This document shows positions 11,382 to 20,120 of a stretch of 64,000 bases of DNA, piece after piece. The first letter of the stretch is position 1; every line of letters starts with the position of its first letter. The translations under genes and the position numbers were made by a program. Origin of the DNA: Aquimonas voraii (GTDB lineage Bacteria > Pseudomonadota > Gammaproteobacteria > Xanthomonadales > Xanthomonadaceae); the NCBI RefSeq assembly GCF_900101825.1, contig NZ_FNAG01000014.1, positions 1 through 64,000 of the forward strand. The letters run 5' to 3'. The notes below the pieces were generated by a model. It saw only the letters and a list, made by a program, of their open reading frames with translations. It searched no databases and had not been told where the DNA came from.

Positions 11382-12217
11382 GGCGATGCGTCCTCTGGCC
11401 GTGCGTAGATGCCGGGGCCACGCGAAACCAGGGGCCCGGCCACCTGATGCAGGCTTTCGGACAAACCCACATAGAGGCGTCCACCGGGCTTGAGCTTGGC
11501 CGCGACGGCGCGCACGACCTGCGCCTTGGTGGCCGTCTCGAAGTAGATCAGCACGTTGCGCAGGAAGACCGCATCGAAGGGGCCGATCGCCGGCAGCGCC
11601 TCGATCAGGTTGATCTGCTCGAAGCTCACGCGCTCGCGCAGGGCACGCTCGACCAGCAGAGTGCCGGCGTAGTCGCCCTGGCCGCGCAGGCAGTAGCGGT
11701 GCAGCAGGTCGATCGGCAGTCGCTGGGCGCGTTCCATCGGGTAGTGTCCGCGCCGCGCGCGCTCGAGTACGCGCTGGCTGATGTCGGAGCCGAAGATCGA
11801 CCAGACGAGCGTCGGCCGCGTGGTCCGCGCGATCTCCGCAAGCACCATGGCGATGCTGTACGCCTCTTCGCCGCTGGAGCTGGCCGCGCTCCAGACCTCG
11901 AAGCGGCGACCGCCGGCTGCCGCCGCGCGCGCCTGCACGGCAAGCGCATCGAAGTGTTGCGGCTCACGCCAGAAGTAGGTTTCGTTGGTGGTCAGCAGAT
12001 CGATGGCGATCTGCAGCTCATCGTCCTGCGTCCGGTTCCGGATTTTCTGCAGGTACTCATCGAAGCCGCTCAGGCCGAGGGCATCGAGGCGTCGCTGCAG
12101 TCGACCGGCCACCAGGGCCTCCTTGCCGGGGCCGATCGAGATGCCCGACACCTCGAACAGCAGCCTGCGGATGCCGTCGAAGGTGGTGGCGCTCAGCGCG
12201 GGCCGGTCAAGCAGCAT
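11378..12217 (-). CDS. cheR: Chemotaxis protein methyltransferase
   Basis: CheR uses S-adenosylmethionine to methylate glutamates of the chemoreceptor. This 279-residue protein has an N-terminal helical domain (about 1-85, FDGIRRLLFEVSGI then LTTNETYFWREP) and a Rossmann-type methyltransferase domain (about 95-270) with WSAASSSGEEAYSIAM for SAM binding, GSDIS, and FLRNVLIYF. The Thr-Asn-Glu-Thr-Tyr-Phe-Arg segment is the family's hallmark. It begins eight bases after cheW and overlaps cheD by four. The cognate MCP ends in a pentapeptide (NFSRF) fitting the CheR-docking consensus, which suggests tethering of CheR to the receptor. Confidence 0.97.
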   Translation of the reverse strand: MLLDRPALSATTFDGIRRLLFEVSGISIGPGKEALVAGRLQRRLDALGLSGFDEYLQKIRNRTQDDELQIAIDLLTTNETYFWREPQHFDALAVQARAAAAGGRRFEVWSAASSSGEEAYSIAMVLAEIARTTRPTLVWSIFGSDISQRVLERARRGHYPMERAQRLPIDLLHRYCLRGQGDYAGTLLVERALRERVSFEQINLIEALPAIGPFDAVFLRNVLIYFETATKAQVVRAVAAKLKPGGRLYVGLSESLHQVAGPLVSRGPGIYARPEDASP

Positions 12218-12224
12218 GTGTACC

Positions 12225-12758
12225 TCAGTGGTGGTCCAGCGCGGCCAGACGGACGCCGGCCAGCTCCTGGAAGTCGAAGGTGGAGGTGATGTCGAGCAGG
12301 ATCAGGAAGCTCTCGCCGCGATTGACCATGCCGCGGATGAAGTCGGCCCTGACCGCGGTGCCAAAGTTGGGCACCGGCATGACCTCGGAGGCCGCCACGT
12401 CGACCACCTCGCTGACGCCGTCCACCAGCACGCCGATGTCGTGGCGTTCGGCGCCATCGGTGAGCTCGACGATGATCACGCAGGCCCGCCTCCCGGGCGG
12501 CGAGGGCTGGCGTTCGAGGCGGATCGCCAGGTCGACCACGGGCACCACCAGACCGCGCAGATTGATCACCCCGCGAATGCAGGGCGGCGTCATCGGCACC
12601 TCGGTGACGCCCGCGTACTGGAGGATCTCCTTGACCGCCGCGATGTCGACACCGAAGTGGGTGCCGCCGGAGACGAAGCTCAGGCACTGATGATCGTGCA
12701 TGTCACCGTTCTGGCGCGCCGGCTCCGCCAGCGTTTGCAGGGCGTGTGCACTGTCCAT
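12225..12758 (-). CDS. cheW: Chemotaxis coupling protein CheW
   Basis: CheW bridges the receptor tip to the CheA P5 domain to build the signalling array. This 177-residue protein has a short unstructured N-terminus (about 1-22) followed by the CheW SH3-like double barrel. Typical segments are CLSFVSGGTHFGVDIAAV, VKEILQ, IRGVINLRGLVVPVVDL and the NFGTAVRADFIRGM turn. The start at 12758 is the only good ATG before the domain, although Met20 would also leave a whole domain. It lies between the MCP gene (11-bp gap) and cheR (7-bp gap). It is the only CheW in the window, so this is a one-receptor, one-coupler system locally. Confidence 0.96.
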   Translation of the reverse strand: MDSAHALQTLAEPARQNGDMHDHQCLSFVSGGTHFGVDIAAVKEILQYAGVTEVPMTPPCIRGVINLRGLVVPVVDLAIRLERQPSPPGRRACVIIVELTDGAERHDIGVLVDGVSEVVDVAASEVMPVPNFGTAVRADFIRGMVNRGESFLILLDITSTFDFQELAGVRLAALDHH

Positions 12759-12769
12759 GGCAGTCGCCC

Positions 12770-14866
12770 TCAGAAGCGCGAGAAGTTGGATTCGAAGCGG
12801 TCATCGCCCTCCTTCGCGCCGGCCTCCTTGCGGCGCTTGCCGGACAGCGGGGTGACCCGTGGCTTCTCCCGCGAGCGCGGCTGGGCGACATCGCCGGCGG
12901 CTGTCGATACGCGGAAGAACTCCATCAGCTGCTGCAGCTGTTCGGACTGCGCCGACATCTCCTCGGCGGTGGCGGCCAGTTCTTCCGAGGCCGATGCGTT
13001 CTGCTGCGTCGCCTTGTTGAGCTGCGACATCGCCGAGTTGATCTGCTGCACGCCGGAACTCTGCTCATCGGAGGCGGCGGTGATCTCCTGCACGAGATCC
13101 GAGGTGCGACGTATGCTCGGGACCATCTCCTTCAGCAGCTCGCCAGCCCGCTCGGCGACCGTGACGCTGCCGGCCGCCAGCTCACCGATTTCCTGCGCCG
13201 CGACCTGGCTGCGCTCTGCCAGCTTGCGCACCTCGGCGGCGACCACCGCGAAGCCCTTGCCGTGCTCGCCGGCGCGGGCCGCCTCGATGGCCGCGTTCAA
13301 GGCCAGCAGGTTGGTCTGATAGGCGATGTCGTCGACGATGCCGATCTTGCCGGCGATCTGCTTCATGGCGGCGACCGTTCGACCCACCGCCTCGCCGCCC
13401 TCGCCGGCCTCTTTTGCCGCCTTGGAGGCCATCGAGTCGGTGACTTTGGCGTTGTCCGCGTTCTGCGCGATGGAGGCGCTCATCTGCTCCACCGAGGCGC
13501 TGGTCTGCTCGACGCCTGCAGCCTGCTCCGAGGCTGCCTGGCTGATCGACTGGGCGGTGGCGCTGACCTGCTCGGCGGCGGCGGTGAGCGAGTCGGCCGA
13601 AAGGCGCACCTCACCGATGATGCGAGCCAGGGTTTCGACGGTCTGGTTGGTGTCATCCTTCAATTGACCGAACAGGCCGGTGTAGTCGGCATCGATCTTC
13701 TGGGTGAGATCGCCCTTGGCGATGGCGGACAGCACCCGCGCGACATCGCTCAGGCCGGTCTCGGCGACGTCCATCAGATTGTTCATGCCGCCTGCCAGCT
13801 TGGCGAAGAAGCCGGCCTTGCCCTCGGCGACCAGACGCTGCGAGAAGTCGCCGGCGCCGGCGCCTTCGACGACGCGCTGGACCTCGGCCTCGATGGCGAC
13901 CTCCTCGGTGCGGTCCTTCCATTCGACCACGGTGCCGAGGCGCGCTCCGCCCTCCCCGAAGATCGGCGTGGCGATCAGCGAGAAGGTGCGTCCGCCCACC
14001 TGGATCTCGGTCCGGTAGGTGCTGCGCAGATTGCCGAGCAGGTTGCGCTGATGCGCAGGGTTGCGGTGGAAAACGTCGAAGTTCGCGCCCACCACCTTCT
14101 TGGCGTCGAAGCCGGGCAGCTGCTTGCGCAGGTCCTGCTCGGCGGTGGCGAGCATCTCGAGTACGGAGCGGTTGCAGAACAGGATGCGACCGCTGTCGTC
14201 GGCCAGCATCACATTGGTGGTGGTGGCTTCGAGCGCCTGCTTCACCCGGGCGTTGGCGACACTCTCCTCGGCGGCGCTCGCAAGGTTCTCGCGGACCGCG
14301 TCGATGGCAGCGGTGATCTGCGCCTTCTTGCCCGGCAGTCGGTCCATGGCGACCGAGAAGTCCCCTTTGGCGTAGCCGGTGATGACGTCGACAACCTTCA
14401 TCTTCACGGCGATGTGCGAGGCCACCAGGCCATTGATGCCTTCGGCGATGGCGCCAAAGCCACCCTTGAAGCGCGCACTGTCGATGCGCTCGTCGATCCA
14501 GCCGGCTTCATGCTGGCTGACCATCTCCGACTGGGCCGCCTGGAACTCGCGCAGCGAGCGGGCGAGGCCGTTTACCGCCTGCGCCGATTCGCCCAGCGCA
14601 TCCTCGCCGCTGTAGCGCACGGCGGCCTGGAAGTCGCCCGCACAGATCGCCTCGACACTGCCGGAGAACTCGCGGAGCGTCCGCCCCGAGTAGTGGGTGA
14701 GCCACCAGGCGCAGTAGAAGATCGAGCCGATGCCGATGGCGTCAACGGCGATGATCAGCGGCCCCGTGACGAGGTGCGAGACCAGGATGGTGAGAACCGC
14801 GAGGATCGAGACGGCCACCATGGTCGCCTTGATGCGGGCTTGGAACGTGAGGCTGGCAAGTGACAT
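12770..14866 (-). CDS. Methyl-accepting chemotaxis protein, PAS-containing, with C-terminal tether pentapeptide
   Basis: This 698-residue receptor starts at the ATG at 14866, with GGAGAG upstream. Two membrane helices lie at about 17-32 and 36-56 with almost no loop between them, so it has no periplasmic ligand domain and senses from the cytoplasm or membrane. HAMP-like helices follow (about 58-110). A PAS domain (about 215-325, with [19 protein letters not shown]) is followed by further HAMP/linker segments (about 330-400). The signalling hairpin tip contains [20 protein letters not shown] and [14 protein letters not shown]. The last five residues, NFSRF, fit the aromatic-x-x-aromatic pentapeptide that docks CheR/CheB/CheD. 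The PAS ligand may be heme, FAD or nothing; sequence alone does not say. Its position between cheA and cheW makes it the operon's dedicated receptor. It could instead receive light input through contact with the BLUF or phytochrome proteins, which is inference. Confidence 0.95.
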   Translation of the reverse strand: MSLASLTFQARIKATMVAVSILAVLTILVSHLVTGPLIIAVDAIGIGSIFYCAWWLTHYSGRTLREFSGSVEAICAGDFQAAVRYSGEDALGESAQAVNGLARSLREFQAAQSEMVSQHEAGWIDERIDSARFKGGFGAIAEGINGLVASHIAVKMKVVDVITGYAKGDFSVAMDRLPGKKAQITAAIDAVRENLASAAEESVANARVKQALEATTTNVMLADDSGRILFCNRSVLEMLATAEQDLRKQLPGFDAKKVVGANFDVFHRNPAHQRNLLGNLRSTYRTEIQVGGRTFSLIATPIFGEGGARLGTVVEWKDRTEEVAIEAEVQRVVEGAGAGDFSQRLVAEGKAGFFAKLAGGMNNLMDVAETGLSDVARVLSAIAKGDLTQKIDADYTGLFGQLKDDTNQTVETLARIIGEVRLSADSLTAAAEQVSATAQSISQAASEQAAGVEQTSASVEQMSASIAQNADNAKVTDSMASKAAKEAGEGGEAVGRTVAAMKQIAGKIGIVDDIAYQTNLLALNAAIEAARAGEHGKGFAVVAAEVRKLAERSQVAAQEIGELAAGSVTVAERAGELLKEMVPSIRRTSDLVQEITAASDEQSSGVQQINSAMSQLNKATQQNASASEELAATAEEMSAQSEQLQQLMEFFRVSTAAGDVAQPRSREKPRVTPLSGKRRKEAGAKEGDDRFESNFSRF

Positions 14867-14934
14867 GTTGGCTCTCCGGAGCTGCAGCGAGTGACCAGGT
14901 GCGGTGAGGAAGGGGGTGGGAATGCGCGGGTGGC

Positions 14935-17151
14935 TCAGGCCCGGGGTGCACTTTCCAGGCCCAGTGCGAGGGCCCGTGGCGGCGGGCTGCCGCGCGCGCC
15001 CCGCAGCAGTTCGCCGACATCGAGGATCAGCGCGATCTCGCCGGTCCCGAGGATGGTCGAGCCCGACAGCGGGCGAATGCGCGAGAACACCTTGCCCAGC
15101 GGCTTGATCACCGTCTGGTGTTCGCCGAGGAGCTGGTCGACCAGCAGCCCCGCTCGCACGCCATCGGACTTGACGATGACGATGCTCCGGCGGGTCGCCG
15201 TGGTCGCGGGCGGAATGCCGAGGCTGCGCGCGACGTCCAGGATCGGCAGCGCGGTACCGCGCTGACTGATCACTCGTTCGCCCTCGCCCACGGCGGCGGC
15301 GGACAGACACTCCTCGATGTTCTCCAGCGGAATCGCCAGCACGGCGGTGCCGCAGCGCACGAGGAAGCCATCGATGATGGCCAGGGTCAGCGGCAGGCGG
15401 ATTTCCATGCGTGTGCCGCGTCCGCGTTCGGACTGGATGGCGATGCGCCCCCGCAGCTTCTCGACGTTCTGGCGGACCACGTCCATGCCGACGCCGCGGC
15501 CGGAGATGTCGGTGACGGCATCGGCGGTCGAGAAGCCGGGCTCGAAGATCAGGGCGTGGATGGCTTCTTCGGACAGCAGCGCACCCTCGGGCACGAGGCC
15601 TTTGGCGCGAGCCTTGGCCAGCACGCGTTCGGTGTCGATGCCGCGGCCGTCGTCGGCGACGCGAATCACAATGCTGCCGGAGTCGTGGCGCGCCGACAGG
15701 CACAGCCGGCATTCGCGCGGCTTGCCCGCCGCCTCGCGTTCGGCGGGGGTTTCAAGCCCGTGGTCCAGCGCGTTGCGCACGAGGTGCATCAGCGGATCGC
15801 TGATCTTCTCCACCACCGACTTGTCGAGCTCGGTGTCGCCGCCTTCGATATCGAGACGCACCTCCTTGCCGAGGCTGGCGGAGAGATCGCGCACGACCCG
15901 ACGGAACTTGGCGAAGGTCTCCTCGACGGGGACCATGCGCAAAGCCAATGAGCTGTTGCGGATCTCCTCGACCAGGCGGCCCATGTGGTGGGTGGTTTCC
16001 TGCAGCTGGGCGTTGCCCTCGGACTGGTTGCGCGCCGCGGCGCTGACGATCACCAGCTCGCCGACCAGATCGATCAACGCGTCGAGCTTCTCGGCCTGCA
16101 CCCGGAAGACACGGGCTTCTTCGGTCTTCTCGCGCACCTGCGCCTGCTTGCGCAGCGCCGCGTCCACCACTGCCGGCGCCACCAGGCGGTTCTCGACCAG
16201 CACCTCGCCCAGCGGCTTGCGGCGATCGCCAGCCAGGCTTTCCATGTGATGGACCGCCAGCGCGCGGTGCAGGTCCTTTTCGCTGATCGCCCTGCAGGCG
16301 AGCAGGATCTCTCCGAGGCGCCCCGAATCCTGCGGCAGCGCCTGGATGAGCCGGATGTACTCCTCGGCATCCGCACGCGGAGGAATCAGCCGGACGTCGC
16401 ATTCATCGTCGATGAATTCGAACGCGTCTTCGATTTCCCGCTGGCTCGCGGTCGTCGACAGCCGCAGCTCGAAGCCGAGATGGCAGCGCTCCGGGTCGAG
16501 CTCGGACAGCGGCGGCACGGCGTCGTCGATGGTTTCCGACAGGGTCAACTCGCCCAGCGAGCCCAGGTAGCGGATGGTCGCCAGCGGGTCGATGCCGCGC
16601 AGATGGCAGTCGGGATGGAAGCGCAGGGAGATGTGCCAGGTCGAGCGCGCGGCATCGCCCTGCGGATCGGCGGGGTCCGGCTCGGCAACGCGGCTCAGGC
16701 GCGTGCTCGCTGTTGGAATCAGCGTCATGGCGCTGGGCTTGAACGCGGCGAGCGACTGCAGAAGCGCCTCCGACGCGAGCCGCTGGGCCTCCGGCGGGTC
16801 CACCTCCGGCCCCTCGCTGCGGGCGAAGTCCACCAGTTCGGTGACATGGTCGCAGCAGCGCAGCAGCAGGGAGCTCAGGGGTGGCGACAGGTCGATCTGA
16901 CCGCTGCGCAGCTGATCCAGCAGGGTTTCGACTTCGTGGGTGAAGCCGACGATCGCGTTGAGGCCGAACAGACCGGCCGAGCCCTTGATCGTGTGGATGC
17001 TGCGGAACAGAGCGTTGAGCAGGTCCGGGGACTGGGGCGCATCCTCCAGTTCGAGGAGGGTCTGCTCCATCTGCTCGAGCATCTCGCCGGCCTCGATATA
17101 GAAGGTCGCCAGGGCCTTCTGCAGGGCCTTCTGGTAGTCGTCGGCACTCAT
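14935..17151 (-). CDS. cheA: Chemotaxis histidine kinase CheA
   Basis: CheA autophosphorylates under receptor control and passes phosphate to CheB and other receivers. This 738-residue protein has an HPt domain (about 1-110, phospho-acceptor His53 in [13 protein letters not shown]), a long P2-like/linker region (about 140-310), a dimerisation domain, a GHKL ATPase (N-box LVRNALDHG, then DDGRGID and GRGVGMD) and a C-terminal CheW-like domain. The sequence contains a duplicated adaptation-type linker with an unusual segment around 200-260. It overlaps the STAS gene by four bases upstream and precedes the MCP by 68 bp. No CheY is encoded nearby, so the HTH-receiver and receiver-HATPase proteins are the most likely additional phosphate acceptors. 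That routing is inferred from neighbourhood only. Confidence 0.97.
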   Translation of the reverse strand: MSADDYQKALQKALATFYIEAGEMLEQMEQTLLELEDAPQSPDLLNALFRSIHTIKGSAGLFGLNAIVGFTHEVETLLDQLRSGQIDLSPPLSSLLLRCCDHVTELVDFARSEGPEVDPPEAQRLASEALLQSLAAFKPSAMTLIPTASTRLSRVAEPDPADPQGDAARSTWHISLRFHPDCHLRGIDPLATIRYLGSLGELTLSETIDDAVPPLSELDPERCHLGFELRLSTTASQREIEDAFEFIDDECDVRLIPPRADAEEYIRLIQALPQDSGRLGEILLACRAISEKDLHRALAVHHMESLAGDRRKPLGEVLVENRLVAPAVVDAALRKQAQVREKTEEARVFRVQAEKLDALIDLVGELVIVSAAARNQSEGNAQLQETTHHMGRLVEEIRNSSLALRMVPVEETFAKFRRVVRDLSASLGKEVRLDIEGGDTELDKSVVEKISDPLMHLVRNALDHGLETPAEREAAGKPRECRLCLSARHDSGSIVIRVADDGRGIDTERVLAKARAKGLVPEGALLSEEAIHALIFEPGFSTADAVTDISGRGVGMDVVRQNVEKLRGRIAIQSERGRGTRMEIRLPLTLAIIDGFLVRCGTAVLAIPLENIEECLSAAAVGEGERVISQRGTALPILDVARSLGIPPATTATRRSIVIVKSDGVRAGLLVDQLLGEHQTVIKPLGKVFSRIRPLSGSTILGTGEIALILDVGELLRGARGSPPPRALALGLESAPRA

Positions 17152-17441
17152 GTGCGCACCTGGGTCGCCGGTTCCGGCGGCGTGAAACGGTGTTCCAGCG
17201 CGAGCAGGGTGAGGGTCGCGGCCAGTCGCGCAGACCGCTGCAGCCGCAGCTGCATTCCACGCAACTCGGCTTCCTTGGCGGTTGCCAGCAGCAGTTGGAC
17301 ACCCGCGCCATCGATCTCCTGCACCCCGCGGCCATCGAGCTCGAACACGTCGGCGGGCCCGGACAGCAGCTGCAGCAGCGCTTCGCGCACGCCGACGACC
17401 GACTGGATGGTCAAGGACTCGGGCAGTGTCCAGGCGATCAT
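17148..17441 (-). CDS. STAS-domain protein of the chemosensory operon
   Basis: This 97-residue protein is a single STAS domain, the fold of anti-sigma factor antagonists. VFELDGRGVQEIDGAGVQLLL matches the core strand and helix split around residue 40-60, but the position of the usual phospho-serine (D-S-S/A-G) reads D-G-A-G here. It probably is not regulated by serine phosphorylation and may act as a scaffold. It starts at the ATG at 17441 behind a strong GAGGAG and overlaps cheA by four bases, so it is the first gene of the operon. STAS genes next to cheA recur in gammaproteobacterial chemosensory clusters. A link to the receiver-HATPase downstream is possible but not shown. Confidence 0.9.
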   Translation of the reverse strand: MIAWTLPESLTIQSVVGVREALLQLLSGPADVFELDGRGVQEIDGAGVQLLLATAKEAELRGMQLRLQRSARLAATLTLLALEHRFTPPEPATQVRT

Positions 17442-17518
17442 GGTTCGCGCTCCTCGCGGCAGGTCGCGGGCCTCAGGTCAGTGGCGCGGTCGGGTGAAGG
17501 TCCAGTGACCGCGAGCTC

Positions 17519-17547
17519 ATCATACTCATCACAATCATCACTTTCAT
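17519..17547 (-). promoter_or_regulatory. Candidate sigma-70 promoter of the chemosensory/photoreceptor operon
   Basis: On the minus strand, ATGAAA (17542-17547) and TATGAT (17519-17524) are separated by 17 bp, about 75 bp upstream of the STAS start. The sequence around them is an AT-rich island in otherwise GC-rich DNA. It lies in the only gap larger than 100 bp between the upstream kinase genes and the operon. Confidence 0.45.
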
Positions 17548-17585
17548 CTTTTAAATTGCCGATAAACTGCCGTTCGTCGCTTGTA

Positions 17586-20120
17586 TTAGACCGTTGGTCT
17601 GTGGCCTCGGGGGATTCGGAACCGGAACAGCCCGCCCTCGGGACTCGCCTCGGCCCACAGATCGCCACCGTGGGCCCGGATGATCTCGCGGGCGATGGGC
17701 AGCCCGAGGCCTGTTCCGCCTTCGCGCTCGCGGCCAGGCGATCCGCCCTGGATGAACTTGCCGAAGATGGTTGCAAGCTGGTCTTCAGGAATGCCCGGGC
17801 CCTGATCCCGCACGCACAGTTCGAGGCTATGGTCGGGACCCGAGCTGACCTCGATGCGGATCGCGCCCCCATCGGGGGAGAAGCGCACGGCGTTCGCCAG
17901 CACATTCCTCAGCACCTGGAGGGTGCGCAACTCGTCCACATCGACGAGCGGCGAGTCGGCGGCGCCTTCGCTCTCCTCGGCCAGGGCATCGAGACCATGC
18001 AACTCGATACGCAGGCCCTTGGCCATCAGCATGGCGGACAGCTCTTCCTGGATGCTGTTGAGCAGTTGCCCCAGCGGAATCGATTGGCGACGCAGGGCCA
18101 CCGCACCGCTTTCGAGCTTGGCCAGATCCAGCAGTTCATCGACCTGGGCCACCAGTCGCTGCGCGGCCTTGCGCGCCCGGGCCAGCTTCGCAGCCGCTTG
18201 CTGCGCGCTGGCTTGAGTGCCCCCCTCTGGGCCCGTGAGGTCGTCGCTCGCCAGGTCGATGAACCCCAGGATCGCGTGCAGTGGCGTACGCAGCTCGTGG
18301 GAGACGTTGGCGAGAAGGTCGGAACCCAAGGCCTCGGCGCGCTCCGCCGCGGTCCGCGCCCGCACCGCCTCCTGCGCCTCGGTGTGGAGCACGCTGGCCA
18401 GCTGATCTGCACGCACTCGCAGCGCCTCGGCGGCCAGGTACTCCACCGAGCAATCCCATGTCGCCCCCACCAGACGCCGGTGGCCATCGGCCGAGGTGGT
18501 GGTCGCCGCAACGGTTCTCAGGCGATGGCTTTCACCGTTGGGCAGCAGCACGCTGTAGTCACCCGCGTGCGTGGCATCGCCACCGTTGCGCAGGGTCGCG
18601 ACGAAGCTCGCCACGCGCTCCAAGGACTCCGGCACGAGCCTTGCGCGCAGCAGATCCGCCGGCGTTTCAACGGTGTCGGGCTCTTCGCCGAACAGCCGGT
18701 ACATGGTGTCGTCCCAGAGGTGCAGGCCGGTCTTCGGGTCGTATTCCCAAACGCCAATGCCGCCGGCGGTCAGGGCGAGACGATGGCGCAGATTGAGGCG
18801 GTCGAGGGACACCTTGGCGTCCTCCAGCGCCGCCACCGCACTTCGCAAGGCGCTCACATCGATCATCACCCCGGTCAGCGTGGTCTGACCGCGTGTGTCG
18901 AGGCCGACGCTGACGACATCGCGAATCCACAGGTAGCTGCCGTCAGCGTGCCGGAAGCGGTATTCGAAGGCGTGCGAGCGCCCCGCCGCCGATTGCGCCG
19001 CGCAGAACGTGGGCGCCCAGGCGGCGTCCTCGGCGTGCATGTGCTGCTTCCAGAACCCAGGGCGCAGCCAGTCGGCTCTCGGGTAGCCAAGCAAGCGCTC
19101 CGCGCTGCCGCTGACGAAGAGAAAGTCCAAGCTGCTGGCGTCGGCCTCCCAGACAATGCCGTCGACCTGCTCGAGCAGGCGCTCAAGGCGCCTGACCTCA
19201 TGCACGCGCTCGCTGCGCTCGGCCAGCGCAGCCGTCTCGGCGGCGCGACTCTCGGCGAGCAGCAATCGCACGTAGAGCGCGGTGATGCCAATCGCACATG
19301 CCCTCAACTCATCCGCGGCTGAGCCCAGGGTGGCCGCTCTGTCGATGCCAAGCAGCGGAGCAAGCTCGAGGTCGTGCAGGGCGAACATCAGCATGAACAG
19401 CAGCGCCGACAGGCGCACCGACAGCTGGGTGGCGGCCATCAGCAGCAGAAGCGCGACCAGCGCGTCATCGAAGGCGCGAAAGACGAGCGGCAGGACGAGC
19501 GCCAGCACGGCCAGACCCAGGGCTCCAACGAATCGCAGAGCCCGCGCGCGCGGGGCGAGGCCCGCGAGCGGCGCATCGCCCAGCGTGCTTCGCCAGACCA
19601 GCCAGGGCGTCACGACGATCGCGGCGGCACCCGCGCTTGCCGACATCCAGTCGAGCAGCGGGGGCGCGCCGGAACGATCCAGCAGCAGCGCGTACCCTGC
19701 TGCGACCGCGATCGCCGACAGCAGTGGTGGCAGCATCACCACCGCGAGCCCGGCCTTGGCGAAATCGCCGCTGCGCCGTATCCGTCCATCCTCGCTGATC
19801 GAGGCCAGGACGAACATCATCATCCCCGCTTCCAGAAGGTCGGCGAGGACGTGATTCAGATGCAGCCAGATCGAGGCCTCATGAAGGCTGAGCTGCAACA
19901 GCAGCAGGCCGATGGCATGGCCACCGAGCAGCGGCAGGAAGGTCGAACGCCCGCCGAGCCGGAAGGCCAGGATCAGCACCCCGATGTTCGGCCACCAGCG
20001 TCTCAGGATTTCGCCTTCGCTCGCGAACCAGCGCTCGGAGATCAGCCCGAGCAGGAACGCGAGCAAAGCGGCGAGCAGGATCTGAACGAACAGGGATTGA
20101 AGCTGCCTGGGCTGCGTCAT
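17586..20120 (-). CDS. Membrane sensor histidine kinase with MASE-like N-terminus and two PAS domains
   Basis: This 844-residue kinase starts at the ATG at 20120, overlapping the preceding kinase stop by four bases. Residues about 8-300 hold seven or eight hydrophobic segments, like MASE1-type integral sensory domains. They contain WWPNIGVLILAF and the RxGGRSTFLP turn. Two PAS domains follow (about 330-440 and 460-580). The HisKA domain has LLANVSHELRTPLH and the ATPase has NVLANAVRFSP, DQGPGIP and GGTGLGL. All catalytic residues are present. No receiver domain is attached and no response regulator adjoins it, so it is an orphan kinase. It ends 144 bp before the STAS-cheA operon. Phosphotransfer to the operon's receivers is plausible only by proximity. 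Confidence 0.92.
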   Translation of the reverse strand: MTQPRQLQSLFVQILLAALLAFLLGLISERWFASEGEILRRWWPNIGVLILAFRLGGRSTFLPLLGGHAIGLLLLQLSLHEASIWLHLNHVLADLLEAGMMMFVLASISEDGRIRRSGDFAKAGLAVVMLPPLLSAIAVAAGYALLLDRSGAPPLLDWMSASAGAAAIVVTPWLVWRSTLGDAPLAGLAPRARALRFVGALGLAVLALVLPLVFRAFDDALVALLLLMAATQLSVRLSALLFMLMFALHDLELAPLLGIDRAATLGSAADELRACAIGITALYVRLLLAESRAAETAALAERSERVHEVRRLERLLEQVDGIVWEADASSLDFLFVSGSAERLLGYPRADWLRPGFWKQHMHAEDAAWAPTFCAAQSAAGRSHAFEYRFRHADGSYLWIRDVVSVGLDTRGQTTLTGVMIDVSALRSAVAALEDAKVSLDRLNLRHRLALTAGGIGVWEYDPKTGLHLWDDTMYRLFGEEPDTVETPADLLRARLVPESLERVASFVATLRNGGDATHAGDYSVLLPNGESHRLRTVAATTTSADGHRRLVGATWDCSVEYLAAEALRVRADQLASVLHTEAQEAVRARTAAERAEALGSDLLANVSHELRTPLHAILGFIDLASDDLTGPEGGTQASAQQAAAKLARARKAAQRLVAQVDELLDLAKLESGAVALRRQSIPLGQLLNSIQEELSAMLMAKGLRIELHGLDALAEESEGAADSPLVDVDELRTLQVLRNVLANAVRFSPDGGAIRIEVSSGPDHSLELCVRDQGPGIPEDQLATIFGKFIQGGSPGREREGGTGLGLPIAREIIRAHGGDLWAEASPEGGLFRFRIPRGHRPTV

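Noticed and set aside
12746-14863. Long plus-strand frame opposite the MCP gene
   Set aside because: The MCP has full signature motifs and a ribosome-binding site, and the plus-strand frame has only low-complexity leucine/glycine/histidine composition.
17551-17565. GCCGATAA on the plus strand resembling a FliA (sigma-28) -10 box
   Set aside because: The element faces away from the minus-strand operon, and the upstream sequence lacks a TAAA-type -35 at the right spacing.
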